Assembly: GCA_018873225.1 (NCBI GenBank)
Contig: JAEILZ010000001.1
Span: 310,001-374,000 of the forward strand
Length of the DNA stretch: 64,000 bases
Reading direction: 5' to 3'
Source: [Phialemoniopsis] sp. UDSM-2020
Lineage: Eukaryota > Ascomycota > Sordariomycetes > Thyridiales > Thyridiaceae
The notes below the pieces were generated by a model. That model searched no databases. It was not told the origin of the DNA and saw only the letters and a program-made list of their open reading frames with translations. The translations under genes and the position numbers were made by a program. Below, one piece after another: positions 21,917 to 32,555 of this stretch (positions within the stretch are counted from its first letter, which is position 1; each line of letters opens with the position of its first letter).

Positions 21917-23137
21917 TCAGTCCTCTTGTCCTTCCTCCTCGCGGGGCTTGCCACGCCCCGTCAGAACACCGCCTGTCAGGGAGCTGCCGGGAACCAGTGG
22001 CATCTTCACTGGCTGCAGCGGCAGGGTCTGTTCGAAGTGCTCACTGGCCCATCTAAGATATGCCGCAAAGCTACCCGGTTTCCTGTCCGCATCCGTGTTC
22101 TCTGGCTTGTCCCACAACTCTGCCAGGTACACCCTGCCGGGAGTGGGGAGCCCGTGGGAGATCTTCATCGTCGAGGACTTGGACAGGATACCAGACACGA
22201 AGGCGTCGGCCTCCTTGTATCCTGCGTCCTCTTCCACCGCACCCTCTCTCTGCTGGCCCAAGAGCTCAAACTGCTTCTTGCCGTCCCAGTTGGTCAGCCG
22301 CTCTGCCCAGTAGACCTCGCTGACGCAGTCAAAGAGCAACACCTTGTCGTCGAAGTACTCGGGACCGTTCCATCCAGTCTCGGGGTCCGTGAGGTGCCGA
22401 AGACGCTCCAGCGCAAAGACCTGGGACAGATAGTCGGCGAACTGCGCGTACCGAAAGGGAGGCATCTTGCCGTTTCGAGACGGCGGCTCGTATCGTGGCA
22501 GATGGCGGAGCAGGGGGTGGCTGCTCATGCCACTGATACTGTTCGTGTTGCGCCAGGCTTCCAGAAGGATGTCATGCCAGTACTTGGCGCAGATACAACC
22601 CTTTCGAGCCGCGATGAATCCGTTGAAGATCATGCCGACCTCTGGGCCCATATTGACGGCAAAACCGGCCAGCTCGTATGGTGTGCCTGGCTCTGTCAGG
22701 GCATCCCAGCACAGCGCGTCGAGGCTACGGAAGAGAAGCAAGCCCACATCGATCCAGACGCCTCCGTATTCATAGAGCAGAGGCAGTCTCACGAGGTCCG
22801 ACGCGCTGGCAGAAGCGTGAGGTCCGGGCAAGTCCTTGTTGAGAAAGGCTTTGGGCAGGTACGAGTCGTCAACGTACTTGGAGACGTGAGTGGGCGAGCC
22901 GTCCACGACGTCCAGAACGCGGACAGTCCAGGACGGCCCTAGACGCCGGACCCAACTCACGACATTTCGCTGATTCCACGCCGGTGCGTTCACAAGACCT
23001 TTGTCCCAGTAGGCCCAGACATTCTTCTCCGAGTTGGGGTTGACGGGGGTGTAGGTGCAAAGGCGGGCAATAATCTCCTCGTCCGAGAGAGATGAATAAT
23101 TCGACCCGGTCGAGATAGTATCAACGATATCGCCCAT
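21917..23137 (-). CDS. Caps_synth-type glycosyltransferase
   Basis: This single-exon gene encodes 406 aa. The N-terminal part has VWAYWDKG. Residues about 113-132 carry ASDLVRLPLLYEYGGVWIDVG, the signature of the capsular polysaccharide synthesis protein/GT32-like sugar-binding region, in which acidic residues bind the nucleotide-sugar metal. There is no signal peptide or membrane span, so it is probably cytosolic. In a cluster with a triterpene cyclase and a P450 it may glycosylate the triterpenoid, although a wall or glycolipid role is also possible. A TATA-like element near 23235-23245 lies about 100 bp upstream. Confidence 0.82.
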   Translation of the reverse strand: MGDIVDTISTGSNYSSLSDEEIIARLCTYTPVNPNSEKNVWAYWDKGLVNAPAWNQRNVVSWVRRLGPSWTVRVLDVVDGSPTHVSKYVDDSYLPKAFLNKDLPGPHASASASDLVRLPLLYEYGGVWIDVGLLLFRSLDALCWDALTEPGTPYELAGFAVNMGPEVGMIFNGFIAARKGCICAKYWHDILLEAWRNTNSISGMSSHPLLRHLPRYEPPSRNGKMPPFRYAQFADYLSQVFALERLRHLTDPETGWNGPEYFDDKVLLFDCVSEVYWAERLTNWDGKKQFELLGQQREGAVEEDAGYKEADAFVSGILSKSSTMKISHGLPTPGRVYLAELWDKPENTDADRKPGSFAAYLRWASEHFEQTLPLQPVKMPLVPGSSLTGGVLTGRGKPREEEGQED

Positions 23138-23750
23138 CCTACAGAACTATGTAATTACTGTAGTGGTTTGTGATATCAGACGGAGCGAGTGTCACGTTCC
23201 ACCCACTACTCTCTTCACGTACAAGGTCCAAGTTAGAGCTATATAAATACACAATGGCCATATGTCCTACATTCGACTGTGTTTATTGACCTCACTCGCA
23301 CAGCTGATGAGATGAGTTTGGATCCGTGGCTCTATGTGCCCATGGTATCCGACCGAGAGATGGAAAGAAAGTGAGGTCTAAACGAGCATCCCTGTCGCCA
23401 TGGCCATTGGTACAGGCCCGCAGGGTTGTCCGAGCCGATTGGCCGCCCTCCATCGGAGAATAACGCGCCACACTAAGCGCTTACGGAAATAACATTTCAA
23501 TGATTGGATCGGGTATCACTTCCGATGCAACGATCTGCCACACTTGTACACAACGAGAAGGCCTTAGTAAAAAGCTTATCGCATCTAAGCCTCGGGGGAA
23601 TGATGAACAACCATTGCGTCGTTTCAATCTATGCAGGTAAGCCGCTTGCCGTCCGTCTAGCCCCCTCCGGCCTGATCAGATCCTCCGTAAGAATCTCCGC
23701 AAGAATGTGATGTGTTACATTTACCCACCGAGACACGTCGCCCTGTCTAT
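23138..23750. other. Intergenic region
   Basis: This holds the glycosyltransferase promoter (TATATAAATA near 23239) and the P450 3' flank. No gene is seen. Confidence 0.5.
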
Positions 23751-25494
23751 CTAGCCCACCGCAGGAGCTGCTGGGTCGCGTACCAGCTCTACGACGGTGC
23801 CATTCAAGTTGGAGAGATTAAGTCCGAGGTTCTCACGCCATCCCCGCTCATCTCTAGGCTTGACACTCGAAAATATCTGCAACAGGCGGACGGTGGCGTA
23901 GGATGCCTCCATCAGCGCGTAATGCTCTGTTCGAACCCCCCCACCTCGGCGCGCGTCAGCAAATGTCACCATACACACAGATTCGCCGTCGGGGTTTGCA
24001 ACTCACGTCCGGGGCAAGCTCGGGGCCCTAGGTTGAAGGGGATGAAGCCCAGCGTCTCCGCCTGCAGTTTGTCCCAGCGCTCCGGGCGGAACTCATGGGC
24101 GTCGTCGCCAAAGTTTTGCAGGCTGCGGTGGCTGCCCCACGAGGAGAAGACCACACGCTCGCCTTGCTTGACTAGAACGGGCGCGTCGCCGTGGGGGCCG
24201 CCTCCCACGGCCAGCACGGTGTCGGTGTTGGCTGTACGGGCGTTGAAGGGCACTGGGGGGTACACGCGCATTGCTGAGTGGAAAGTTTGTGTTAGTATCC
24301 GCGATCAGTCTGTATTGCCGATGCGGGGCAATGTTCAGATGTGTGGTTTTTGGGCTTACTCTCGTTGAAAACATGTCGCAGATATGCAAGACTGCGAAGA
24401 GAATCGTATGTGGGCTGTTCATGACCGATCGAGGTCAGGATACTTTCGCGGAGCTTGTCAAAGACGCGCTGGTCTCGCGCGATCAAGAAAAACGTCGTCG
24501 ACAGTAGACTGGCCACAGAGTCGATGCCCGCGATCAAGATCGTGACGACACCATCCCGCAGCTCAAGAACGTTGGTTGACGATTCCATGAGCCCGTCGAG
24601 GAGACAACCGTGCTTCTTGTGTTCGCTGGCATCGCCGCCGTCCGGCGCCGATTCCTGGCTCTTCTCCAGCTGACTTTTGCTCTCCAGCCGCTTCCGGATC
24701 ACCCGCTCCACGTAGCGATGCACTGTACCGCAACATCGGTGGAATTCCTTCTTGCTGAGGAAAACGTGTACTGGGCCCAAGAACCCGTCTCGCGCCATTG
24801 TCTTCTTGACATATAGCAGCGCTGCGACGAACTCCTTCTTTTCTTCGCTTTGGTCCAGACGTAGCACATCGGACGACTCGCCCATTGCAAACGCGGTCGT
24901 CAGGTCCAGCATCAAATCCAAGAATCGTGGCTGCAGGTCTATCACTTTGCCGCTCGTTCGCTCTTCGTGCTCGAGCCGCACAAGTAGGTTCTGGAAGCAG
25001 CGCTCCTGCAGCTCTATATCGAACAACGTGCGCGTGTGAGAGAACAAGTCGCGGAACAAACCCCGCGCGACCTTCCAGTCCTCTCCGTCGAGAGCGAATA
25101 TTCCCCTCGCCGTGATGGGCCTGAAGAGGTGGTCCCTGATGCCCTTGGAGCTGTCAAAGTCCTGGAACCGCGTCACGAGCACCTGCCGCATGTTTCTCGG
25201 GTGGCACGTGAAGAAGACCCTCTGCCCGAGGATGCGTGAGGCGTATGTCTGGCCGTAGGATGCGAATAGACGCTCGGCATCCTTGAGAGAGTCGCCCGCG
25301 ATGACGTGTTTGGCCGCGCTCCAGACCTTGTACAGGCCCAGAAGGTCCCATGGGAGTTCCCTCTGGGCCGGAGCGCACCTGTGCTTGCGGGACAAGGCGG
25401 CGAGAGCCCGGTAGCGGCGCACACGGTCTATCAGGATGACAGCGGCGAAGTGAACTATAGCCGTGCCAAGCGCAAGGATGATGGCTGGTTGCAT
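23751..25494 (-). CDS. Cytochrome P450, CYP52-like
   Basis: The product is 525 aa from exons 25494-24360, 24273-24007 and 23926-23751. A single N-terminal membrane anchor ([18 protein letters not shown]) places it on the ER. The I-helix motif is IAGIDS, the K-helix ExxR is ETMR (formed across intron 1), and the heme loop is [11 protein letters not shown], with the Gln formed exactly across intron 2. CPGQ plus the general layout resemble the CYP52/CYP539 group, many of which are terminal hydroxylases of fatty acids or alkanes. Beside a triterpene cyclase, oxidation of a hopane/fernane-like skeleton is the likelier role here. It is transcribed divergently from the cyclase across 1.37 kb. Confidence 0.92.
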
Positions 25495-26868
25495 GTTGCC
25501 TTCTCTGTTGATGCACTCTTTTCTCGTGTTGATTGATAAATACAGTTTGTGATATGTGAATGGCACAGGCGCGAAAGGGCTGAATCATGTAGTTTCACAA
25601 AGAGAAGGAAGATGCAGGGTCCCGGTACGTCGGATGCTGTAATACCCGATGTTGGTGATGTGGGAGTTCCAATGCCAGAAACAGCAGCAGTTTAAGCAGC
25701 AGACCCATTCACTCGGGACTCAAAGGTCTTGCAGGCCTATACAAAGTCTCTTGGCACGGCGTACAGGGCGTCTCAATGCTCACTGCTTAGCCTTCCGGGT
25801 TCTTAAATAGGAAGATTTCGTTGCAAGTACCGAGTGAGTATGGCACAACCTACTAACTGCATGGGACCGATCGATGCTAACACTGGCCGCGGAAAGCTTA
25901 TCTAGCATGTATACTTATTCGTGCAAGTTTCCACAAAGGGCACGCAACCGTTCTCATCAAGACATCAGAGGCGGGTTGGTCACCCGATTGCTGTTCAATA
26001 GGATGCATCACGCCATTTGGATAAGACATTCCGCATATTTTCACGGTATCGCTCTCGTTGTTCGGTTTCGCTCTCGCTCTATGAGGTTCCAAGGTGCAAT
26101 GCCTCTGTTTGCGCCGAACTGTGCCGTAAAATGCTTGATATCTCGCTGCCTACACACGTGCTTAGCTAGGTAGGTCATCACATATAAAGGTGGTGATGAC
26201 AGTTGTGGATACAACCCAAATATGCGTCAGCCAGCATTGTTACATTCGCCTCGCATGCCGCCCTGCAGCTTCTAAACAAGGCAGGAGGTGGAGGGGCTGA
26301 CGTGACCCGAGGCAGAGATACGCCCCCGAGACGTCCAACCCGTCAGGTTCACGCGTTCGTATAAGCGCGGGCCGGGGTCCATCTCATTGGGTTCCCAGGA
26401 GGAACCGGTCAGATTCTGCGTTGATGAAATATGTTGCTAGGATAATCCGGCCTTTTCCTAGTCGTTGAGATGGCTGTCGAGACGAAAAAGGTTATCATTG
26501 CGTTCTAGGTTACATCGAACGGCGCCTTTAGGATTTCGCCCTTAGACTTGGGATTTGAATCCGTGGTCTGACCCTGTATACAACACACCTATTGGTGTTT
26601 CTGAAAGCTTACTGCATGAGTACGTCTGGCCAATTAAGAATGGTGACTTGTAGTCCGATTTGCATATCAATACTAAAAGGGAAGATGATATGACTATTTC
26701 GTCGAGACCTATGTCCGGGGCGACTAGACATTGGAGCTGAGCAAGAGCCCACAAGGGATACCGTAGCCTGACGCGTATACATATCGCAGCGTTTTGGGGA
26801 GAAGCGACAAATCATTCTTTGCTCCCCTGAATCGAAGCAAACACGGGCTCTATTCAGTAGGCAAAGTC
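25495..26868. other. Divergent promoter between P450 and triterpene cyclase
   Basis: This is 1.37 kb without a gene. It contains a short inverted repeat ACACC-TATT-GGTGT near 26584-26597. TATA elements are weak on both sides. It probably serves both biosynthetic genes. Confidence 0.5.
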
Positions 26869-28962
26869 ATGATGTTGTCGACCACACAGACTGTAGCTGC
26901 GATCGCTTCCCAAGCGAAAAGGGCTTGTGCAAAGGCGGCTCAATATGCCTGGGATATCATCAAGCCAGACGGCCACTGGTACGGTGAACTCAAGGCCAAC
27001 GCCACACTGACTGCCGAGCAGGTCTTCTTTTACCAGTCCTTAGGCCTAGAGAAGGGACACATCCCTGATGCGGCCGAGTACAAGAAATATCTGCTCCACG
27101 AGCAACAGGCCGACGGCTCTTGGACCATTGCCCCAGACTACCCAGGAGACGTCTCAACGAGTTGTGAGGCGTACGTTGCGCTCAAGATCCTGGGCATGCC
27201 AGCAGATGCCCCAGAGATGCAGAGAGCACGAAGCTTCATTCGAGATAGCGGTGGCGTGGCCAAAGTGCGCGTCTTCACGCGCATCTACTTCGCGCAGTTC
27301 GGACTCTTCCCGTGGGCAGCTATACCTCAGCTCCCTGCCGAACTAATCCTCTTGCCCTCGTATGCGCCTCTTAACATATACCGGCTCGCGTCATGGGCGC
27401 GCTCCACGGTGGTCCCTTTACTGATCATCGCCCATCACCGGCCTATATACGCACTACCGAATGGCAAATCCCCCAACAATACGTTTGCAGACGAACTCTG
27501 GCTAGACCCAACCAACAAGATGGCTCCACTGGGGCCTTCGCTGTTTGATCCCTTTGGCACAGACCTATTCAGCTACTTCTTCACCGTACTTGACACAGCC
27601 CTGTACTGGCTAGACGGTCTGCGTCTAAATCCCTTGCGAGGGTATGCGCGGCGGCAATGCATCAAGTGGATCCTGGAGCGACAGGAGAAGGCGGGTGACT
27701 GGGCCGGCATAATCCCACCGATGCATTTTGGAGTCCAGGCGTTGCTTCTGGAAGGCTACAAAATGACTGACAAGCCCGTCATCCTTGGCATGGAAGCTAT
27801 TGAGCGTTTTACCTGGAGCGACGAGACAGGCGGTAAGCGATTGCAGTCTTGCGTATCACCGCTTTGGGACACTGTACTCATGGCACACGGCCTCTGCGAC
27901 GTTGGTATCGATCCATCAGACGCACGCCTTCGAAAGGCAGTCCGCTGGATTAGAGAGCGCCAAATCCACGAACAGCACGGCGACTGGCTCGTCTACGGTC
28001 CAACCCTGATATCGGCTTGCTGGAGCTTCGAATACTACAACACATGGTATCCGGATGTTGACAACACAGCGGCCGCGATGATCACCCTCATCAAGCACAG
28101 ACCCAGCGCCGTGGGCCTCGACGATGTCGTCAAGGCCGCGTGGTGGATTTTAGGAATGCAGAACCCGGACGGCGGCTGGGGGGCCTTCGACAAGGAGAAC
28201 GACCGCCAGTGGCTCAACCGCATACCCTTCAGTGACATGAACAGCCTCTGCGACCCGTCCACCCCGGACGTCACGGGCCACATGCTCGAAGTCTTTGGGC
28301 TCATCATGCACACCGTATCGCGCGGCGGCCAGCGCGTCAGGGACGCCGCCCTCATCGAGCACATGGAGCGGGCGTCGGCCCGCGCGGTCGTGTACCTCGT
28401 CGAGACGCAGGAGCCGACGGGCGCGTGGTACGGCCGCTGGGGCGTCAACTACCTGTACGGCACGAGCAACGTGCTCTGCGGACTCGCGTACTTTGCCGAC
28501 CGCGACACCGACGAGGGCAGGATGAGCCGGGCCATGGCGGCCGCGGGCGCGCGCTGGATCAAGCAGGCGCAGAACCCCGACGGCGGGTGGGGCGAGGCTC
28601 TGCAGACGTACCGGGATCCTTCGTGGGCGGCGCCGGCGCCCTCGACGCCCTCGCAGACGGCGTGGGCGCTTATGGGCCTGCTGGCGACATGCGCGGTCGA
28701 GGACGAGGCGGTGCTGGCGGGCGTGGCGCACCTGGTGGGCACGCAGACGGACGTGCTTGGGGAAGGGTCGGCGTCGTGGCCCGAGAGGCTGTACACGGGG
28801 ACGGGATTTCCTAACTTCTTTTACATCGGGTATACGCTGTACCGGCATTACTTTCCGCTCATGGCTTTGGGGAGGTTTGTCCGGGCTGCGGAGGCTGCGA
28901 AAACAATGCCAAAACCAGAAATGGCGGTGAATGGCTTTGGGACGGAGGAAGTGAGTCAGTGA
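26869..28962 (+). CDS. Squalene-hopene-cyclase-type triterpene cyclase (DVDN variant)
   Basis: This intronless gene encodes 697 aa. It belongs to the bacterial-type squalene-hopene cyclase family, class II cyclases that protonate squalene and fold it into pentacyclic triterpenes. At least six QW motifs are visible, including YLLHEQQADGSW, WILERQEKAGDW, WIRERQIHEQHGDW, WWILGMQNPDGGWGAF, YLVETQEPTGAW and WIKQAQNPDGGWGEA, plus WGVNYLYGT. The acid motif, expected as DVDDTA, reads D396-V-D398-N399-T-A (CCG GAT GTT GAC AAC ACA). The putative proton donor Asp398 is kept but its neighbour is Asn. The ATG at 26869 is the first real one; an upstream in-frame extension starts with TTG. Lack of introns fits an origin by transfer from bacteria, known for fungal members. 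Membrane-associated in known enzymes. Confidence 0.93.
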   Translation: MMLSTTQTVAAIASQAKRACAKAAQYAWDIIKPDGHWYGELKANATLTAEQVFFYQSLGLEKGHIPDAAEYKKYLLHEQQADGSWTIAPDYPGDVSTSCEAYVALKILGMPADAPEMQRARSFIRDSGGVAKVRVFTRIYFAQFGLFPWAAIPQLPAELILLPSYAPLNIYRLASWARSTVVPLLIIAHHRPIYALPNGKSPNNTFADELWLDPTNKMAPLGPSLFDPFGTDLFSYFFTVLDTALYWLDGLRLNPLRGYARRQCIKWILERQEKAGDWAGIIPPMHFGVQALLLEGYKMTDKPVILGMEAIERFTWSDETGGKRLQSCVSPLWDTVLMAHGLCDVGIDPSDARLRKAVRWIRERQIHEQHGDWLVYGPTLISACWSFEYYNTWYPDVDNTAAAMITLIKHRPSAVGLDDVVKAAWWILGMQNPDGGWGAFDKENDRQWLNRIPFSDMNSLCDPSTPDVTGHMLEVFGLIMHTVSRGGQRVRDAALIEHMERASARAVVYLVETQEPTGAWYGRWGVNYLYGTSNVLCGLAYFADRDTDEGRMSRAMAAAGARWIKQAQNPDGGWGEALQTYRDPSWAAPAPSTPSQTAWALMGLLATCAVEDEAVLAGVAHLVGTQTDVLGEGSASWPERLYTGTGFPNFFYIGYTLYRHYFPLMALGRFVRAAEAAKTMPKPEMAVNGFGTEEVSQ

Positions 28963-29435
28963 GTGATCGAGGCAACGTACATGTTTCGGGGTAGTCCTTG
29001 TTTGAGATTAATGATTACACGCACCGCCTTTGTCGTGATCACTCCAATCACCTCGGTGCATGGATCTATATGCCATACTTTAGGGTTGTTTTCGAGCCTG
29101 TTTCTTTGCTTCTCTCTTTTAAAACATTCAGTCGAGGTACTTGCTTTCGCTTGACTCAAATTCTCCTAAACCCTTCAAGTTTTAATATTCAAAGTTGGGT
29201 CTCCCTTCTTATTCTTGACAGCCCTAGGAGAAAGCGAAGAGTAACAAAACAATCTGATACTAACAGAAGCTGACCAACATAGTGTATTTTGGAACACGTG
29301 TATGGTGCTTCTTGCGTCTTCTCGATAGTGTCATGAAATGAAAAGGAAGTTCCGCGCCGGAAGTGAATCCCCCGACAAGCCTGGGCCTGCCCAGCTTCTG
29401 CCACATAGGTACAGCCAACATGCAGTCAAGATTTC
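28963..29435. other. Intergenic region between convergent cyclase and methyltransferase
   Basis: 3' flanks of two convergent genes, T-rich around 29090-29230. Nothing else was recognised. Confidence 0.5.
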
Positions 29436-30899
29436 TTAAGCCTTCATACACTCAATGACGGAAATCGGCATCCCCCTGCCACCATGAACCCCGATGATCT
29501 TCAATCCGGCTCGGGTGGCTATCATGTCAAACCCCTCGATTGTCCTCTCTTTACCGCCGAGGCACAACATATAGAAGTCGATGGTAGCGACTTCTACGGG
29601 CGGGATCGACTCTATGATCTTTTCGGTGATGAGAAGTCTGCTGTCAGCCGCCATAGCGTCGGCTTGGTTCTTGAGTATCGTGATGCAGTCACTGTCGCTG
29701 TAACAGTGTATGCAGCGTCGGATGTAATAAACAAGAGCTCCTATTGCCCAACATTAGAGGAGTTGTCTTCTGTTTGCTTCTTTCCTTTGACTGGCAAAGA
29801 CATTTGCTTACCCTTCACAGGTTGTTCGTGAAAGAAGTCTGCTTCCACCATCTGGATACCATCCAGACCAGGATCGTTCTGGGCCCGTGCTTCTTGGATG
29901 ACTTCAGGCAAATCCTGCAGGACGCAGCGACTGCGGTCGATGCCTGGTGTCTCGCCGCAGATGGCCTTGATTGCCTTGCCTTGGGCACCGCCGACATCTA
30001 CTAGGAGCATCCGGTCCCGTGGGCAATTTGGCGACTTGGCTCTCTCAGCGACCCAGCCAAAGTGGTATGACCCGGTAATCGGGATCATGGCATCGATCGT
30101 GCCCATGCAAGTCATAAAATTCTTCATACGCTCCGGATCGCGGTTCATGACCTCCCAGAAGCTGAGGCCCGGTGCGCCCTCGGCGAATGCCGTGATGGAG
30201 AGTTGCTTGTCGGTGGGCTCCTTGCGGCCGTAGTGGTCAAAGTATTTGGGCATCGCGACAAAACCAGTGAGAAGGTCGTCGAATCTGGTTTCATATCAGG
30301 AAAGAATTCTATTTTCAGAAAATAGGCATCACGTACACCATTTGAGTCATTGCGCTGAATGGATTGACTGTCGCGTAAACCTCGGACCTGGGTGAATGCG
30401 CAACTTGGAGATCCTTCTGGTTTAGGATGCCAGCTCCAACCAAGATCCATGCAATCCGTGCTAAGTAACTCGTGAGTTAGAAAATACTAGAACCTAAAAG
30501 TGCTTGTGTGAACGTACTAATAAGCACCACGTCAACTTCCGTCTTCTCGGCCAACTCATCTAAGCCGATGTGCCCATCGATCGGTATCGCCGCAAATACC
30601 CGCCATTTGATGAAGAGCCGAACAGCGGTGAAGATGACGGCCTGGCTTCCATGTTCAAGCCACTGGTCGCTTGGTGGTCGAACAGCCGAGATAATCTGTT
30701 GAGCTGCCTTAATCACTCGTGCGCGCTGGAACCGGCCCTTGGTAGCTTGTTCCGCCCCCGTTGCTTTGCTTTGGAATACCTTGTATTCTTGGACCAAGGA
30801 GGCAAGGCTGGCAACAAGACCATCTAGGTTGTCCCCCGGGTTAGAACGCCCATTTGCGCCTCTGATCTGGTCAACCCAGTCCTGGGCCGATTTGTTCAT
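29436..30899 (-). CDS. O-methyltransferase (COMT-like, family 2)
   Basis: The product is 427 aa from exons 30899-30518, 30460-30337, 30284-29812 and 29740-29436; all junctions are in phase. The N-terminal winged-helix dimerisation part includes ARVIKAAQQIISAVRP and IGLDELAEKTEVD. The SAM site is LLVDVGGAQGKA, followed by CVLQDLPEVIQEA and VEADFFHEQPVKGA. At the usual catalytic HDW position the sequence is IRRCIHCYSDSDC, so the His is kept but the acidic partner is Cys. Such cytosolic enzymes methylate hydroxyl groups in secondary metabolism. Convergent with the cyclase 474 bp away, it may decorate a hydroxylated or carboxylated triterpenoid. Confidence 0.87.
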
Positions 30900-31568
30900 T
30901 GTCGTGGTGAAAATTTAAGGTGTAGAATGCTGAACTGTGATGCTGATGAGAACGTCAATTCTGGAGACGCGGTGCAGCAATAGTAGCGGCGGCTATTCTA
31001 TAACAAGGCCGGACGTTCATGGAGAAAGCCGACCCTTGGGGGCGGACATCACTTTTGTCAGGCTCAGAGACGGCACGCTTGGTGCTCTGTGATAGGCGCG
31101 GCTCAGACATACACGACCGTATTGTCCTGGATTGGATCACAGAGCATCATGTTTCTTTTGAAAAGGGCCAGCTGCAGGACTTGCTATCGGATTACACAGG
31201 GATTTCTTCCCCACGTTATGACCGAAATGCGACGCTGCGGGTGGATCAGCGTGTTGATCTCAGGCCATGACTGATCCCAAGGGCTTGGTACGTCTCGCGG
31301 CTGAACCGGCTAGATGCAGATGCACCCGACGATCCCCGCCTAGATGGAGGCAGATCTTATCAAGAGGTCAGACCGATCAGCTGTTCAGCTTCGTCTTTTG
31401 TAAAAGGTACTATGACATGACCTGGTGATTGGGTAAGGAGCGCCAAACCCCAACCCACATGCAACTTACACGAGCTGTCTCAACGTTGCACTACAGCTTG
31501 GCGAGAAGACGCAGAGTGCCAACAGGCACCGGCACAGTAATTGACAATCAAATTAGACACTAACTGCA
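30900..31568. other. Intergenic region
   Basis: O-methyltransferase promoter side and the 3' flank of the next minus-strand gene. No gene is seen. Confidence 0.5.
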
Positions 31569-32555
31569 CTATGATCCGGTTGAAGTTGGGGGCGGAGCAG
31601 TCGCCGTGTTGGCGGGCGTCGTCGCCGTCTGCGAGCCTCCACCTCCGCTACCACCTCCACCATTTCCGCCCTTGACGACAGTCGCCTGCACGACCTGTCC
31701 CAGCGCATTAAAGATGATATTAACCAGACTTCCCAACGGCGAGTAGGAATACGTCTTTTGTATCAGGCCATTGTCCAGTATCTTCTGGTTGCCGGTATAC
31801 GTCATGTTCTTGTCGTAGTTGCCCACGATGCTCGACAGGATGTCGCCTGCCTCGCCGACGACCTCCTGCACAATGTTGCCGAGATTGTCGATGATGAAGT
31901 TGAGGCGCGTGTTGCCGTTGACAATCGAGCCTAGCAAGCCGTCGACGGCGCCCACGACGTTGTCGACGATGTCGGTCACCTCGTTGAGCACGTTGATGAG
32001 CAACGGGTTGAGGTCGAGCGACGCGAGGGTGCGGTTGACGATGTCGACCAGGTGGCCCAGGCGGATGATGAGTTCGAGCTCGGCGCCAACATCGGCGATG
32101 GTGATGTTGACCTTTTGAATGCCGACTTGCACACCGGCGTTGATGGAGACTAGGTTGGCGATCTCGGCGGCGAGGTTCACTTCTGCGCGGAGGTCATCGA
32201 CGTCGAGCTCGATCTTGCCAACCGAAAGCTCGGGCACGCGCAGGAGGACATCTGGCGGCGGAGTGTTTGACGGCTTCGCAGTCGTCTGCGAGCCAGAGCC
32301 ACCGCCACCACCACCGCCGCCGCCTCCTCCAGATCCTGGCGTAGTAGAGGGAGTGGCAGTCTCCGTCCCAGTGGACCCTGGCTGAGACTGGCCTCCTGTC
32401 TCTGTGGGCGGCGGGCTCTCTGTTGGTTGACTCGTGCCCGCGCCTTCAGTGCCTGATACGGCGGGTGTGGTATTCGTGGGTGAGATTTGCGCTGCGACGA
32501 AGCCTAGCAGGAGGAAGAGGCTCACGAAGAGCGAGACAAAGCTGTTGGACCGCAT
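31569..32555 (-). CDS. Secreted protein, member 1 of a divergent related pair
   Basis: This single-exon gene encodes 328 aa. The signal peptide is MRSNSFVSLFVSLFLLLGFV. A Thr/Pro/Ser-rich segment and a tract of eleven Gly come next. The core is LRVPELSVGKIELDVDDLRA with alternating hydrophobic residues, then NAGVQVGIQKVNITIADVGAE and LASLDLNPLL. The C-terminus returns to Gly/Ser and Thr/Pro linkers. The core aligns by eye with the protein encoded at 33677-34648. Low-complexity flanks suggest cell-wall or matrix residence. The family is a conserved hypothetical group of ascomycetes, function unknown. Confidence 0.85.
   Translation of the reverse strand: MRSNSFVSLFVSLFLLLGFVAAQISPTNTTPAVSGTEGAGTSQPTESPPPTETGGQSQPGSTGTETATPSTTPGSGGGGGGGGGGGSGSQTTAKPSNTPPPDVLLRVPELSVGKIELDVDDLRAEVNLAAEIANLVSINAGVQVGIQKVNITIADVGAELELIIRLGHLVDIVNRTLASLDLNPLLINVLNEVTDIVDNVVGAVDGLLGSIVNGNTRLNFIIDNLGNIVQEVVGEAGDILSSIVGNYDKNMTYTGNQKILDNGLIQKTYSYSPLGSLVNIIFNALGQVVQATVVKGGNGGGGSGGGGSQTATTPANTATAPPPTSTGS
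32280..32335 (-). repeat. Poly-glycine codon tract
   Basis: A GGN-repeat tract inside the secreted protein gene encodes eleven consecutive Gly within a Gly/Ser linker. It is likely to vary in length between strains. Confidence 0.6.

Noticed and set aside
21926..22942. 338-aa plus-strand ORF over the glycosyltransferase
   Set aside because: Antisense shadow; its composition is rich in Val/Gly/Arg without motifs.
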